Origin: Bacillus sp. 03113
GTDB lineage: Bacteria > Bacillota > Bacilli > Bacillales > Cytobacillaceae
Direction: 5' to 3'
NCBI RefSeq assembly: GCF_006546985.1
Contig: NZ_VATK01000001.1
Span: forward strand, 62,001 to 126,000
DNA: 64,000 nucleotides
Position numbers and translations under genes: made by a program. The first letter of the stretch is position 1. Every line of letters begins with the position of its first letter. Below the pieces are notes generated by a model. That model had not been told where the DNA came from. It did not search any database and saw nothing but the letters and a program-made list of their open reading frames with translations. Of this stretch, positions 51,994 to 60,594 are shown piece after piece.

Positions 51994-51999
51994 ACAAAA

Positions 52000-52056
52000 G
52001 CGCGGGGATTCTTAATCAGCCATAGTATGGCAGATCAAGGATCCCCGCATTTTTTA
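52000..52056. terminator. Bidirectional terminator between the two GT2 genes
   Basis: GCGGGGAT (52002-52009) pairs with ATCCCCGC (52041-52048), followed by a run of T residues. Confidence 0.82.
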
Positions 52057-52060
52057 TAGT

Positions 52061-52951
52061 TTAAATCATTGGGCCTGTTTTTCCTCTTAACGCGTCAAAG
52101 GTACCTTTAATTATGCTACCAAGCTTTTTTAATCTGTTTTTTTCGAACAGGAGGATAACGAGAAATTCTTTTGCTGTTGCAATCATATCCTCTTTCATCC
52201 ATTCCTTCTCTGTCCGAAAATATTTTTTATACGTATAAAGTCTATTTCTGGTAATATAGTAGCGCCTGATGGCATTATGATTCGTAGCTTGTAGATTAGA
52301 GCCTAGTACTTTATGACGCTCAGTATTTCCTAAATTATGCAGCATTGTCACTTGAGGAACTTGGACAATTTTATATCCAAAGCTTCTAGCCCGCAAACAA
52401 AATTCAATATCTAAGAAATCAATGAAATAGCTTTCTTCAAATAAACCTATCTTCTGAAAAACATCTTTTTTTACAAGACTTCCAGAAGTAATCACCGTTT
52501 TTTGCTCTTGTAATTCATAGCTTTGCTCTAAATTTGATGCATCCTCATTTTTCGCTTTCTGCTCAATCCAATTAGGTGCAAGAATGGCTAATTTGTCTTT
52601 TTCCTGGTAAGTATCATAGGCAAGCATGATTTTTGTAAAATAATCCGGCTCTACATGACTATCCTGGTCAAATGTAGCAATCCATTGGATTTGTTGTAGA
52701 TCTTCAGCATTTAAAATATAGCGAATCCCAGCATTTAAGCCAAAGCCGAGCCCCTTATTTTCATTGTTATAAATAAGGATGATTCGATCCTCGCTTTCAA
52801 GCTCCTTAAGGTATGCCTTTGAATCTGCATTTGAACCATTATCAATGATGACTAGTCTTTCACATGATTGAATAATGGATTTTGCATTTTGAACAACATC
52901 TGAATCGGGATGATAAGTAACCATAATAGAAGCTACTTTGTTTATTACCAT
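52061..52951 (-). CDS. GT2-family glycosyltransferase
   Basis: A 296-residue enzyme from ATG 52951 behind AAAGGA; a longer frame from 52990 overlaps the flippase gene. VASIMVTYHPDSDVVQNAKSII and LVIIDNGSNADSKAYL form the nucleotide-binding start, IATFDQDSHVEPDYFTKIM carries the DQD metal motif, and IDFLDIEFCLRARSFGYKIVQVP marks the catalytic acidic region. The C-terminal part is hydrophobic and basic (membrane-associated). RfbN/WbbL-type rhamnosyltransferases look alike. It is coupled to the flippase gene, whose stop lies downstream of its own possible start. Confidence 0.88.
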   Translation of the reverse strand: MVINKVASIMVTYHPDSDVVQNAKSIIQSCERLVIIDNGSNADSKAYLKELESEDRIILIYNNENKGLGFGLNAGIRYILNAEDLQQIQWIATFDQDSHVEPDYFTKIMLAYDTYQEKDKLAILAPNWIEQKAKNEDASNLEQSYELQEQKTVITSGSLVKKDVFQKIGLFEESYFIDFLDIEFCLRARSFGYKIVQVPQVTMLHNLGNTERHKVLGSNLQATNHNAIRRYYITRNRLYTYKKYFRTEKEWMKEDMIATAKEFLVILLFEKNRLKKLGSIIKGTFDALRGKTGPMI

Positions 52952-52967
52952 ATGTAAAAATCCTTTC

Positions 52968-54221
52968 TTAGCGTTTAAATTTCCAAACATGAATCCCTTT
53001 TTTCCATAAAAACCCTGCCATTAAAAACGTTGCTAATGCCTCTGCGAGAATAGCATTCCAAGCGGTTCCATATTGCTTAAAGGTTGGGATAAGAACAATT
53101 GTTAAGAGAACTCCAAAGATACTTGTAATGATATAAATACGGGATAATTCCTTTTTATAATCAAAATTAATCATGGTGAGGATGCCAAAAACATTTGCCC
53201 AACCAAGCAGCAACGGTAAACCAGAGAGAATTTGAATTAAAGGGACAGAATTTTCATATTCATGACCTAAAATCTTAACTACAAATGGTGCACCAAACCC
53301 AATTACGAGTGATAAGACTCCCATTGATACAGTGATTAGAATAAAAACTAGACTAAGTATCCACATAGCTCGTTCCTTAGAATCCTGTAAAGCTTTGCTT
53401 AAATAAGGATAGACAGTTTGAACAAGCGGAGATATGACACTTGAAATGGCCTTTACGATTTTTTCTGCACTTGCGTAATAACCAACAACCTTATCACTTG
53501 CAAAGAAGCCTAAGATGAAAATATTGCTCGTTGTATATATGCTTGTCACAATATTGGATACAAATATATGCCAGCCTTCCTTCAACTGATGGATGATGTC
53601 GCTTTTACTTGGTTTGATGAAACTAATTTTATAATGAGCATAAATGATATATAAAGCAACTATTCCAATGACAATAGATCCTAATGTGTTAAACAAAGGA
53701 ACATATAAAAATTGGGACTTTTCTTTTACAAAAACAAATATTCCGATTGTAAAAATAATTTTTGCAATAGCATTCAGTATAGAGATTACCTTCATCTGTT
53801 CAATGCCTTGAAAAAACCAAATGGGGAACAGGACATTCCCTAAAACCATTCCAAAGGTTAAGAAATAGATGATGCTATTCGTTTGGAATTTTGGAATGAA
53901 GCATACTAGACCAACAAGAATTAAAAAACTTATAATTAATAACATAAATCGAACGAACATAACAGAAGAAAAAATAATAGATAGTTTCTTTTTGTCATCA
54001 CGAGCTAATGAAACCTCTTTTGTTGCGACAAAATTAAATCCATAATCTGTAAAGAGGATAAAATATTGAATGAAAGCTTGAGCAAAGTTTACTAATCCAT
54101 ATTTACTTGGTCCTAACACGATAGCTAAGTAGGGTAAAGTGATAAGAGGAAGAATATAAGTCAATCCCTGTACACTCGCTAAAGATAAAAAATTTGTAAG
54201 TAATCTTTTTTTTGTAGACAT
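52968..54221 (-). CDS. Wzx-like oligosaccharide flippase
   Basis: A 417-residue protein of the polysaccharide-biosynthesis/MOP superfamily with twelve or so helices. The N-terminal TNFLSLASVQGLTYILPLITLPYLAIVLGPSKYGLVNFAQAFIQYF and LFTDYGFNFVATKEVSLARDDKKKL are typical of Wzx/RfbX. The C-terminal EALATFLMAGFLWKKGIHVWKF is characteristic. It moves lipid-linked oligosaccharide repeat units across the membrane. The cluster lacks a visible polymerase, so it is a fragmentary or accessory glycan locus. Confidence 0.9.
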   Translation of the reverse strand: MSTKKRLLTNFLSLASVQGLTYILPLITLPYLAIVLGPSKYGLVNFAQAFIQYFILFTDYGFNFVATKEVSLARDDKKKLSIIFSSVMFVRFMLLIISFLILVGLVCFIPKFQTNSIIYFLTFGMVLGNVLFPIWFFQGIEQMKVISILNAIAKIIFTIGIFVFVKEKSQFLYVPLFNTLGSIVIGIVALYIIYAHYKISFIKPSKSDIIHQLKEGWHIFVSNIVTSIYTTSNIFILGFFASDKVVGYYASAEKIVKAISSVISPLVQTVYPYLSKALQDSKERAMWILSLVFILITVSMGVLSLVIGFGAPFVVKILGHEYENSVPLIQILSGLPLLLGWANVFGILTMINFDYKKELSRIYIITSIFGVLLTIVLIPTFKQYGTAWNAILAEALATFLMAGFLWKKGIHVWKFKR

Positions 54222-54310
54222 ATTTGTATCGAAATTTCTCCTTTATTAAAATACTTTCACGTTAAGAGTGTAGCATGATGAGGTAGGAATGCAATCATCA
54301 TCATTTTCAA

Positions 54311-55147
54311 TTATGAATTCAAAGCGCGATCAACAGCTGCACCATAGCCTTCTCCAAATAAATTTAAATGGGCAAGCAAATAGTAAAGCTGGTACCAAGG
54401 AACTCGTTCTTGCCAGCCGTTATCTAGAGGGTAACGTTCATTATAAACCTGATAGAAGGAAGGTCCAAATCCTCCAAATAATTGGGTCATGGTAATATCC
54501 ATTTCTCGATTTCCATAAAAGACTGCTGGATCGATAAACACCGGCTCCCCATTTGCGGCAAACATGACATTTCCTCCCCATAAGTCCCCATGCAAAAGGC
54601 TCGGCGTCGCGCTTAAAGTTTGATAAGTGCTTCTAATTTTATCGACTAAATGAGTGAGACGTTTTTCACGATTCAAGGTCCAGAGTCCTTTTTCTTTTGC
54701 CATTTTGACTTGAGGCAGCAACCGACAATGGATGTAGAAAGAAGCCCAATCTTTTTCTGGATGATTATATTGTGGCAGTTTCCCCAAATAATTATCTTCT
54801 GAAAAGCCAAATAATTCGTTCGTTTGTTTGTGTAAGGAGGCAAGCGCCACAGCAAGCTTCTTGTCATCCCGAGAACCACTTTCAATCCATTCTAGTAATA
54901 AAAAGGCATCTTCGTCAATTTCCCCAGCATCAATCACTTCTGGTGTCCGGACTGTTTTACCTAACAGCCTTAGACCGTTCACTTCCTTTGAAAAAAAATG
55001 CACCTTTTTCTGGCGTTGTACCTTCAAGAAATAGGTTCCTGTTTTTGTCTTGAGAGCATAAGCATCATTAATATCGCCGCCAAAAACGGGTTTTATTAGA
55101 AGGATAGGTGCAACTGGCAATTCAGCAAGCCAATTTTTTGAAAGCAC
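54311..55147 (-). CDS. Fructosamine-3-kinase family protein
   Basis: A 278-residue kinase starting at GTG 55147 behind AAGGGG; the frame extends to 55192 but without a good ribosome site there. Family motifs are IKPVFGGDINDAYALKTKTGTYFLKVQ with the ATP-binding Lys, SLLHGDLWGGNVMFAANGEPVFIDPAVFYGNREMDITMTQLFGGF with catalytic HGD and metal-binding D, and a C-terminal helical lobe. It likely phosphorylates fructosamines or ribulosamines on proteins or small molecules as a deglycation step. It is a single gene. Confidence 0.88.
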   Translation of the reverse strand: MLSKNWLAELPVAPILLIKPVFGGDINDAYALKTKTGTYFLKVQRQKKVHFFSKEVNGLRLLGKTVRTPEVIDAGEIDEDAFLLLEWIESGSRDDKKLAVALASLHKQTNELFGFSEDNYLGKLPQYNHPEKDWASFYIHCRLLPQVKMAKEKGLWTLNREKRLTHLVDKIRSTYQTLSATPSLLHGDLWGGNVMFAANGEPVFIDPAVFYGNREMDITMTQLFGGFGPSFYQVYNERYPLDNGWQERVPWYQLYYLLAHLNLFGEGYGAAVDRALNS

Positions 55148-55329
55148 GAGGATCCCCTTCTTTCTTTTTTCCTTTAACTTAAAATATATCAAAATAAGTA
55201 GATAAAGAGTTAAATCTATTCTGTGAAATTCATTTTATTGAAAAAAAGGATTTCCTAAAAGGAATGATCACTTTTAGAAAACCCTAATTCGATTAAAGGA
55301 GAAGTATAAGTTTTCGGAACGCCGACCGG

Positions 55330-55453
55330 TGTCTAGCTTTAGCGCCTAGCCCCTCGAGGTCATAAGCCACTCCTGAATTGAAGGCAAAGAACACCTTCTA
55401 TTCAGAACCGTCTTATGCTTGTCGGGGCTGAACAAGGCGCTTCCGCTTTTCTT
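55330..55453 (-). repeat. Palindromic intergenic repeat, copy 5
   Basis: TGTCTAGCTTTAGCGCCTAGCCC at one end and GAACAAGGCGCTTCCGCTTTTCTTA at the other, in the orientation of copy 4, about 125 bp with an internal AATTGAAGGCAAAG..CTTCTATTCAG region. It abuts the stop of the small gene at 55452. Confidence 0.82.
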
Positions 55454-55568
55454 ATTTTTGTTTGAATAAATTTACAAACGCTTGATAAATTTCAATTCCT
55501 TGGTAGGAAAGAAGGGTTATGGCCGTGATAGAAAAAGCACCCATCATCAAATATCGAATCCACATCAT
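55452..55568 (-). CDS. 38-residue hydrophobic peptide
   Basis: ATG 55568, right behind AAGGGGGG, opens a 38-codon frame: MMWIRYLMMGAFSITAITLL followed by a polar tail ending FKQK. It has one membrane-spanning segment of about 20 residues after a short positively charged start. The repeat copy starts at its stop codon. I do not recognise a family. Good ribosome site and membrane-peptide composition suggest a real small membrane protein. Confidence 0.6.
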   Translation of the reverse strand: MMWIRYLMMGAFSITAITLLSYQGIEIYQAFVNLFKQK

Positions 55569-55593
55569 TTTTCCCCCCTTGATTTTTCATTTT

Positions 55594-55920
55594 TTAAAAC
55601 CAAGGAGAAGTGATTACATAATTGGAGTGGTAGCGGACAGGGATTAAAAAGGCATTCTTTTTATTAATCGTAAACAGTGGATTTCTATAGAGAGATAAGT
55701 AAATAAGTACAATGAAAATAAACAATAGACAGGATTTAAAAAGAAAGGCTGTATAATGGCCAGTGTGCTTAATTAGGAGAGGTTTTTCAGATTCATCTGA
55801 TGTAAAGATTATTTTACTTCCGTGGTGTAGCTGTGATGTAGAGCCTGGGTGCAAGCTTACCAAGGTTGAAAAGAGAAAGATGAACAAAAAGCTTAAGGAG
55901 AGGACGCTTAATTTTTTCAT
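55594..55920 (-). CDS. Hypothetical membrane/secreted protein
   Basis: A 108-residue protein with a signal-peptide-like start (MKKLSVLSLSFLFIFLFSTLVSLHPGS) and a second hydrophobic helix (AFLFKSCLLFIFIVLIYLSLY). ATG 55920 follows GAGGCGGTG. No family was recognised. A frame on the opposite strand (55763-56032) lacks a good start, so this one is preferred. It may be co-transcribed with the 38-residue peptide gene. Confidence 0.55.
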   Translation of the reverse strand: MKKLSVLSLSFLFIFLFSTLVSLHPGSTSQLHHGSKIIFTSDESEKPLLIKHTGHYTAFLFKSCLLFIFIVLIYLSLYRNPLFTINKKNAFLIPVRYHSNYVITSPWF

Positions 55921-56164
55921 TATTCACCGCCTCTTTGAAGAATGTGTTGTTAATATCATAAACCCTATAAAAATGTTTGAAAAGGAAAAAGTTCTAAGGT
56001 TTATGGAAAATTATTTCAAAAATAAGCTTTAATCACTGTATTTGACGGCTTTGAAAAGGGGTAAAATAATTCATTATTTTTTTTGAAAACAACACGTGCA
56101 ATTAGTAAAAGAGTGTGCTAAGATACGATTGTTTTCTACTTATGTATAGAGTGGAGGTTTAAGG

Positions 56165-57568
56165 GTGAAAAAGAAGCTTGCAAATTCCATGATGTCTAGT
56201 CCAAATGATTTAAAATTAGTTAGTCTAACGTGGCCGATTTTTTTTGAAATCTTTTTATTTATGCTGATCGGTAGTGTAGATATATATATGATAAGCGCTA
56301 TATCCGATGATGCAGTTGCAGCCGTTGGAATGTCACATCAAATGATTATGATAGCGATCCTTATTTTGGAGGTTATTGGAAACGGTGCAGCCATTGTTGT
56401 TGCTCAATACATTGGCTCGCGAAAATTTACTGAAGCAGCAAAAATTTCGGGTGTAGCGATTACTCTTAATTTAATGGTTGGTTTATTTATTAGTATTATT
56501 TTTATTGTTTTTGGCGGTTGGATGCTGAAAACATTAAATCTCCAAGGCGATATTCTTGTTTATGGAAAAACATATCTTTTGATCGTTGGAGGAGGAATCT
56601 TTTTACAAGCACTTATTAATATATTTGCAGCTATTATTCGGACGTATGGATATACAAAAGAAACGATGCTTGTGTCCTTGCTGATGAATATCATTCATTT
56701 AGTCTTGAATTATCTTTTCATTTTCGGGCATTTAGGGTTTTCGGAAATGGGTGTAAAAGGAGCAGCCTTGTCAAATATTTTTAGTCGCCTCATTTGTTTA
56801 GGCATCTTCTTCTGGCTGCTGTACCGATTAATGTCAGTTCGAATCCGGTGGACGTATTATATCCATCTTTCAAAAGAGTATATTAGAAAGATATTGAAAA
56901 TAGGAGTACCTTCAGCTGTTGAGCAAATTATGTATCAATGCTGTCAGCTTGTCTTTTTCTTTTATACAACCTATATTGGTGCAGAGGCGTTGGCAACCAA
57001 GCAATATGCAGCAAACATCTCTATGTTTATCTTCTTGTTTTGTATGGCCGTTTCAATGGGGACAGCGATTATTACGGGTCGCTTAATTGGAGCTGGAGAG
57101 CCAGAGGAAGCGTATCGGAGAGTTCGTCAAAGCCTTAAATGGTCAATGGTTGTAACCATTGCTGTTAATATTATAGTTATCATACTGCGGGAACCGCTGT
57201 TAGGCTTGTTTACAGATAATAAAGCGATTATTCAGCTTGGATCACAAATTCTTCTTATTAGTATTTTGCTAGAAACAGGGCGTACAGGGAATATCGTAAT
57301 GATCAATTCCCTTAGGGCAGCTGGAGATGCAAAGTTCCCGTTATATATGGGAATCATTTCAATGGTCGGAGTTAGCTTGCCACTTGGATATATCCTTGCG
57401 TTTCAACTGGATTTGGGGCTTGTCGGGATCTGGATTGCCAATGCAACAGATGAATGGATTCGCTCTATTATCATGCATTTCCGTTGGAAGAGTCGAGCAT
57501 GGGAAAAGCATGCTTTGGTGAATCATGACCACGCAGAGCAAAAAGAGCCAATTATTAATCCTGTTTAA
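56165..57568 (+). CDS. MATE-family multidrug/metabolite exporter
   Basis: A 467-residue membrane protein with twelve helices, starting at GTG 56165 behind GTGGAGG. LKLVSLTWPIFFEIFLFMLIGSVDIYMISAI and EVIGNGAAIVVAQYIGSRKFTEAAKISG are family motifs in the N-lobe, and TAIITGRLIGAGEPEEAYRRVRQSLKW marks the repeated motif of the second lobe. It exports cations, drugs or small metabolites using the Na+ or H+ gradient. It is a single gene with its own terminators. Confidence 0.9.
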   Translation: MKKKLANSMMSSPNDLKLVSLTWPIFFEIFLFMLIGSVDIYMISAISDDAVAAVGMSHQMIMIAILILEVIGNGAAIVVAQYIGSRKFTEAAKISGVAITLNLMVGLFISIIFIVFGGWMLKTLNLQGDILVYGKTYLLIVGGGIFLQALINIFAAIIRTYGYTKETMLVSLLMNIIHLVLNYLFIFGHLGFSEMGVKGAALSNIFSRLICLGIFFWLLYRLMSVRIRWTYYIHLSKEYIRKILKIGVPSAVEQIMYQCCQLVFFFYTTYIGAEALATKQYAANISMFIFLFCMAVSMGTAIITGRLIGAGEPEEAYRRVRQSLKWSMVVTIAVNIIVIILREPLLGLFTDNKAIIQLGSQILLISILLETGRTGNIVMINSLRAAGDAKFPLYMGIISMVGVSLPLGYILAFQLDLGLVGIWIANATDEWIRSIIMHFRWKSRAWEKHALVNHDHAEQKEPIINPV

Positions 57569-57591
57569 ACAAGGGAGAATACTACTAAACT

Positions 57592-57668
57592 AAGTGTCTA
57601 GCACCTCCTGCTTGATAGGACGTTTAACAATCTATTAAAAAAATAGGAGAATGCTTGACACCTTTTAT
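57592..57668 (+). terminator. Imperfect long hairpin after the MATE gene
   Basis: GTGTCTAGCA pairs imperfectly with TGCTTGACAC, with CTCCT/AGGAG inside, followed by CTTTTATTTT. Confidence 0.6.
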
Positions 57669-57672
57669 TTTC

Positions 57673-57705
57673 AAGACGCTCAATTATTCGTTAATTGAGC
57701 GTCTT
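57673..57705. terminator. Bidirectional terminator overlapping the SDR stop codon
   Basis: AAGACGCTCAATTA pairs with TAATTGAGCGTCTT over a 5-nt loop, between the convergent MATE and SDR genes. It overlaps the stop of the SDR gene at 57691. Confidence 0.85.
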
Positions 57706-58557
57706 ATTTAATCTGAGAGAACTGCTGATGAGTTTATCTCGCAGTTTATCTGGCAGAAGTCTTAATGCAACAAACATACCCGCTCCTCTTCCAACTGCAT
57801 ATCGGGTATGAGGTTTAGTGGCAGTCATAGCGTGAACGATGGCTTCAACCACTACATGAATAGGAGAAGCATTTTGGTTTGCCATGGATGAATGAATCGC
57901 TTCTAGTGCCTTTTCGTATAAAGAGCGCTTTTCAGCTGGGACCTGTTTTAAGGAATGATTGAAATCTACCGTTGATTTTTGAAAAATTTCTGTTTGAATG
58001 GCTGCTGGCTCAATCAATGAAACGTGAATATTCCAAGGCTTTAGCTCCACTCGGAATGCGTCAGTAATGGACTCCATTGCATGTTTGGAAGCCGAGATAG
58101 CTCCTAAAAAAGGAATGGTCGTTTTCCCTGTCACAGCCCCCACATTAATTATTCGTCCGCTAACCTTGCGAAGTAAAGGCAAAAATGCTTGTGTGACAGT
58201 AATTTGCCCGAAGACGTTCACATCAAATTGATGTTTGATTTCTTCTGGGGAGAGTAGCTCCAAAGGACCTTGTACGATGTAACCGGCATTATTAATTAAG
58301 CCAACGATTCCTTCATTTCCAAGAAATTTTTCCACTTCTTTAGCCGCAGCTTGTACAGAAGAAGGAATTGTAATGTCAATTTCTATCGGTACAACTGCAG
58401 TAGATATCGCTTTTTTTAGTTGTATGCCCTTTTCTTTATTTCTTACACCTGCAAAAACAAGGTAACCCATTTCCGTGAATTTCCGGACACAAGCTGAGCC
58501 GATTCCTCCTGAGGCTCCTGTAATAAAAATAGCTCCTTTACTGTTTCCTAATGTCAT
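57691..58557 (-). CDS. Short-chain dehydrogenase/reductase (SDR), second of pair
   Basis: A 288-residue SDR from ATG 58557, with GGAGAG upstream. NAD(P)-binding TGASGGIGSACVRKF lies near residue 16. IDITIPSSVQ and NNAGYIVQGPLELL are the cofactor and core motifs. The catalytic tetrad is visible as Ser in VGAVTGKTTIPFLGAISASKHAMESITDAF with Tyr replaced by Ser in the ASK position (SASKHA, usually YxxxK). That substitution, ASASKH, would remove the catalytic Tyr unless a neighbouring residue compensates. It is in an operon after another SDR gene. Confidence 0.82.
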   Translation of the reverse strand: MTLGNSKGAIFITGASGGIGSACVRKFTEMGYLVFAGVRNKEKGIQLKKAISTAVVPIEIDITIPSSVQAAAKEVEKFLGNEGIVGLINNAGYIVQGPLELLSPEEIKHQFDVNVFGQITVTQAFLPLLRKVSGRIINVGAVTGKTTIPFLGAISASKHAMESITDAFRVELKPWNIHVSLIEPAAIQTEIFQKSTVDFNHSLKQVPAEKRSLYEKALEAIHSSMANQNASPIHVVVEAIVHAMTATKPHTRYAVGRGAGMFVALRLLPDKLRDKLISSSLRLNKTLN

Positions 58558-58597
58558 TGCTATCACTCTCCAACATGTATTTACAAAACAACTAAAT

Positions 58598-59452
58598 TTA
58601 AATTTTTAAACTTCCTATATCTGAATCCAGCATTGTAAGCTGTTCGCTATACTCCCATAATTTTTGTCGGAAATCACGATCATAGGCCTGTGGATCGACT
58701 TGGGATTCTTGTTTCTTATCGAAATATTTGCCGGTAATGTGATTTAACTCTTCGGAAATAGCCAGATGGACAACTGAAGCTGCTCCTGATTTCACACTGC
58801 CAAAAGCGATGGGGATACTCTCACGAACCATTTTCGTATTCAATAATGATCCTGGGTGAAGGCAATTGACAGTGATATTCTCTGACTTCAGTTTTTGAGC
58901 AAGCTCAAAAGTATACATTATTAATGCAAGCTTGCTTTGTTTATAGGCATCGAAAGGATCATAATTACGTTCCAGCATAACATTGTCAAGATCAATCCGT
59001 TTTTGACCAATCGAAGCCACATTGATAATTCGTGAAGGAGAGCTTGCTTTCAATGTGAGTAAGAGCAACTGTGTTAATAAAAAGGGTGCCAAATAATTAA
59101 CAGCAAACCGGAGTTCATAACCATCTTGGCTAAAAGACCTGCGTTTATTACTGAGTTTTCCCGAACCTATCCCCGCATTATTGATCAGGACATCTATTTG
59201 CACCTCTTGGTTAGAAACTTCTTTTGCCATACGGCGGACATCAGTAAGTGATGAGAAATCTGCTAAATAGTAACGAAGTTTATGATTGCCCGTACGGTTA
59301 TGAATCTCCTCCATGACAGCCATGCATTTTTCCTTGCTTCTGCCATGCAGAATGACTGTTGCTCCTATCTTAGCAAGCTGTAAGGCTGTTTGTTTGCCAA
59401 TTCCATCTGTTGAGCCAGTTACAAGAAAGATTTTGTCCTCAACTCTTTTCAT
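58598..59452 (-). CDS. Short-chain dehydrogenase/reductase (SDR), first of pair
   Basis: A 284-residue SDR. The Rossmann motif TGSTDGIGKQTALQLAKIGATVILHGRSKEK (about residues 12-42) with Arg and Lys favours NADP. LINNAGIGSGK and the Tyr-x-x-x-Lys pair in DAYKQSKLALIMYTFELAQ are catalytic. The LNTKMVRESI segment and ITGKYFDKK are common to retinol-dehydrogenase-like SDRs. It is divergent from the MmyB-type regulator, 151 bp away, and is probably its target with the following SDR. Confidence 0.9.
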   Translation of the reverse strand: MKRVEDKIFLVTGSTDGIGKQTALQLAKIGATVILHGRSKEKCMAVMEEIHNRTGNHKLRYYLADFSSLTDVRRMAKEVSNQEVQIDVLINNAGIGSGKLSNKRRSFSQDGYELRFAVNYLAPFLLTQLLLLTLKASSPSRIINVASIGQKRIDLDNVMLERNYDPFDAYKQSKLALIMYTFELAQKLKSENITVNCLHPGSLLNTKMVRESIPIAFGSVKSGAASVVHLAISEELNHITGKYFDKKQESQVDPQAYDRDFRQKLWEYSEQLTMLDSDIGSLKI

Positions 59453-59478
59453 AGCTTTGAGTGTACCTCCTTTAAATG

Positions 59479-59570
59479 GGATAATTCAATCCTATAAGAT
59501 TTTTTGTATAATAAGGAGTACAGAGATTATCCTATTAAAATTGGTCGTAATTGTTCTTATCGTAGGATTG
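59479..59570. promoter_or_regulatory. Shared regulatory region of the SDR operon and MmyB-type gene
   Basis: An ATCCTA-type word occurs three times (59487-59494, 59527-59534 and reversed 59563-59570). GGATAAT (59479-59485) and ATTATCC (59526-59532) form an inverted repeat. TATAAT (59507-59512) may be the -10 of the rightward gene. These are probable operator sites for the XRE-type regulator. Confidence 0.5.
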
Positions 59571-59603
59571 TCACTACCAGTCTAAATTACGGAGGTTTTT
59601 ATA

Positions 59604-60449
59604 ATGGGAGAGTCAACGAAGCAAAAAGAGCTTGCAGATTTTTTAAAGACGAGACGAATGCGCTTATCTCCACAAGAAGCAGGTTTGGATACCGGATCAA
59701 CACGCCGTCGAACTCCAGGTTTACGAAGAGAAGAAGTGGCTGTATTATCTGGGGTGTCCTTAGCATGGTATACGTATTTAGAACAAGGTCGACAAATTCG
59801 CGTATCAGACCAGGTATTAGAAAGTTTAGCTCGTACGCTGAAACTCGATAAAGATGAACGAAACTACTTATTTTTATTGGCTGGTCAAGGGGTGCCTGCT
59901 GATGTGGAGTTCAACGCAGACAATAACGAGAATATTTCTCCAGCTGTCCAGCTTATTCTTGACGGACTGAATCAATACCCAGCTTATGTTATCGACAGGT
60001 GCTTAAACATCGTAGCGTGGAATCAGCTGGCAAACGATGTGTTTGGAAGCTTCGAAAAATTAACCGATTTAGAAAGAAATATCGTTTGGCGAATGTTTAC
60101 GAGAGAGGATTACCGAACTTTATTTGTTGATTGGGAGTACATGGCGAAAGGGTTGTTGGCACAATTTAGAGGCTTTTATGGAAGGTATACAGAAGACCCT
60201 TGGTATCAGGAATTAGTAGAAAAATTAATGAAGGTAAGCAATGAATTTAGGCAATGGTGGGAACAGCACGAAGTTAATAGTATTCCAGACGGTAAAAAAG
60301 AAATTAATCATCCTAAACTAGGACTATTAAAAATGGATTATACGAGTCTATTACTGGCCGAAAATCCAAATATGGTTTTAACCGTATTTACTCCACAGCC
60401 GAATTCAAACACAAAAGAAAAGCTAAATTATTTAAAACAGGATCGATAG
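59604..60449 (+). CDS. XRE-family regulator with MmyB-like ligand domain
   Basis: A 281-residue protein with an N-terminal helix-turn-helix (LADFLKTRRMRLSPQEAGL..TPGLRREEVAVLSGVSLAWYTYLEQGRQIRVSDQVLESLARTLKL) and a C-terminal MmyB-type PAS-like domain from about residue 110 that binds fatty-acid-like ligands in MmyB. The pattern RRTPGLRREEVA is a hallmark. MmyB-type regulators are commonly paired with divergent SDR genes, as here, so it probably controls 57691-59452. ATG 59604 follows GGAGG. Confidence 0.9.
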   Translation: MGESTKQKELADFLKTRRMRLSPQEAGLDTGSTRRRTPGLRREEVAVLSGVSLAWYTYLEQGRQIRVSDQVLESLARTLKLDKDERNYLFLLAGQGVPADVEFNADNNENISPAVQLILDGLNQYPAYVIDRCLNIVAWNQLANDVFGSFEKLTDLERNIVWRMFTREDYRTLFVDWEYMAKGLLAQFRGFYGRYTEDPWYQELVEKLMKVSNEFRQWWEQHEVNSIPDGKKEINHPKLGLLKMDYTSLLLAENPNMVLTVFTPQPNSNTKEKLNYLKQDR

Positions 60450-60553
60450 CGATAACAAAGAAAAGAGCGCAAAATCGTTGCCCTTTCATTTTTGCTAAAT
60501 AGTATTAAAGTTAGTTTATAACTTTTTTCAGCAGAGAATCGATCAATAAAAAA

Positions 60554-60585
60554 CAGGGTGATTCAAAAGTCTTTGATCACCCTCT
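60554..60585 (-). terminator. Terminator of niaP
   Basis: Minus strand: AGGGTGAT pairs with ATCACCCT, with additional CAAA/TTTG pairing inside, followed by GTTTTTT. Confidence 0.82.
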
Positions 60586-60594
60586 TATCATTTC

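Noticed and set aside
55763-56032. 89-residue rightward frame opposite 55594-55920
   Set aside because: Its start lacks a ribosome site and it lies opposite a frame with a signal peptide, a second membrane helix and a reasonable ribosome site.
57592-57612. Sixth copy of the AAGCGCC repeat family after the MATE gene (GTGTCTAGCAC)
   Set aside because: Only about nine bases match and no GCGCC core is present; it is part of a separate hairpin.
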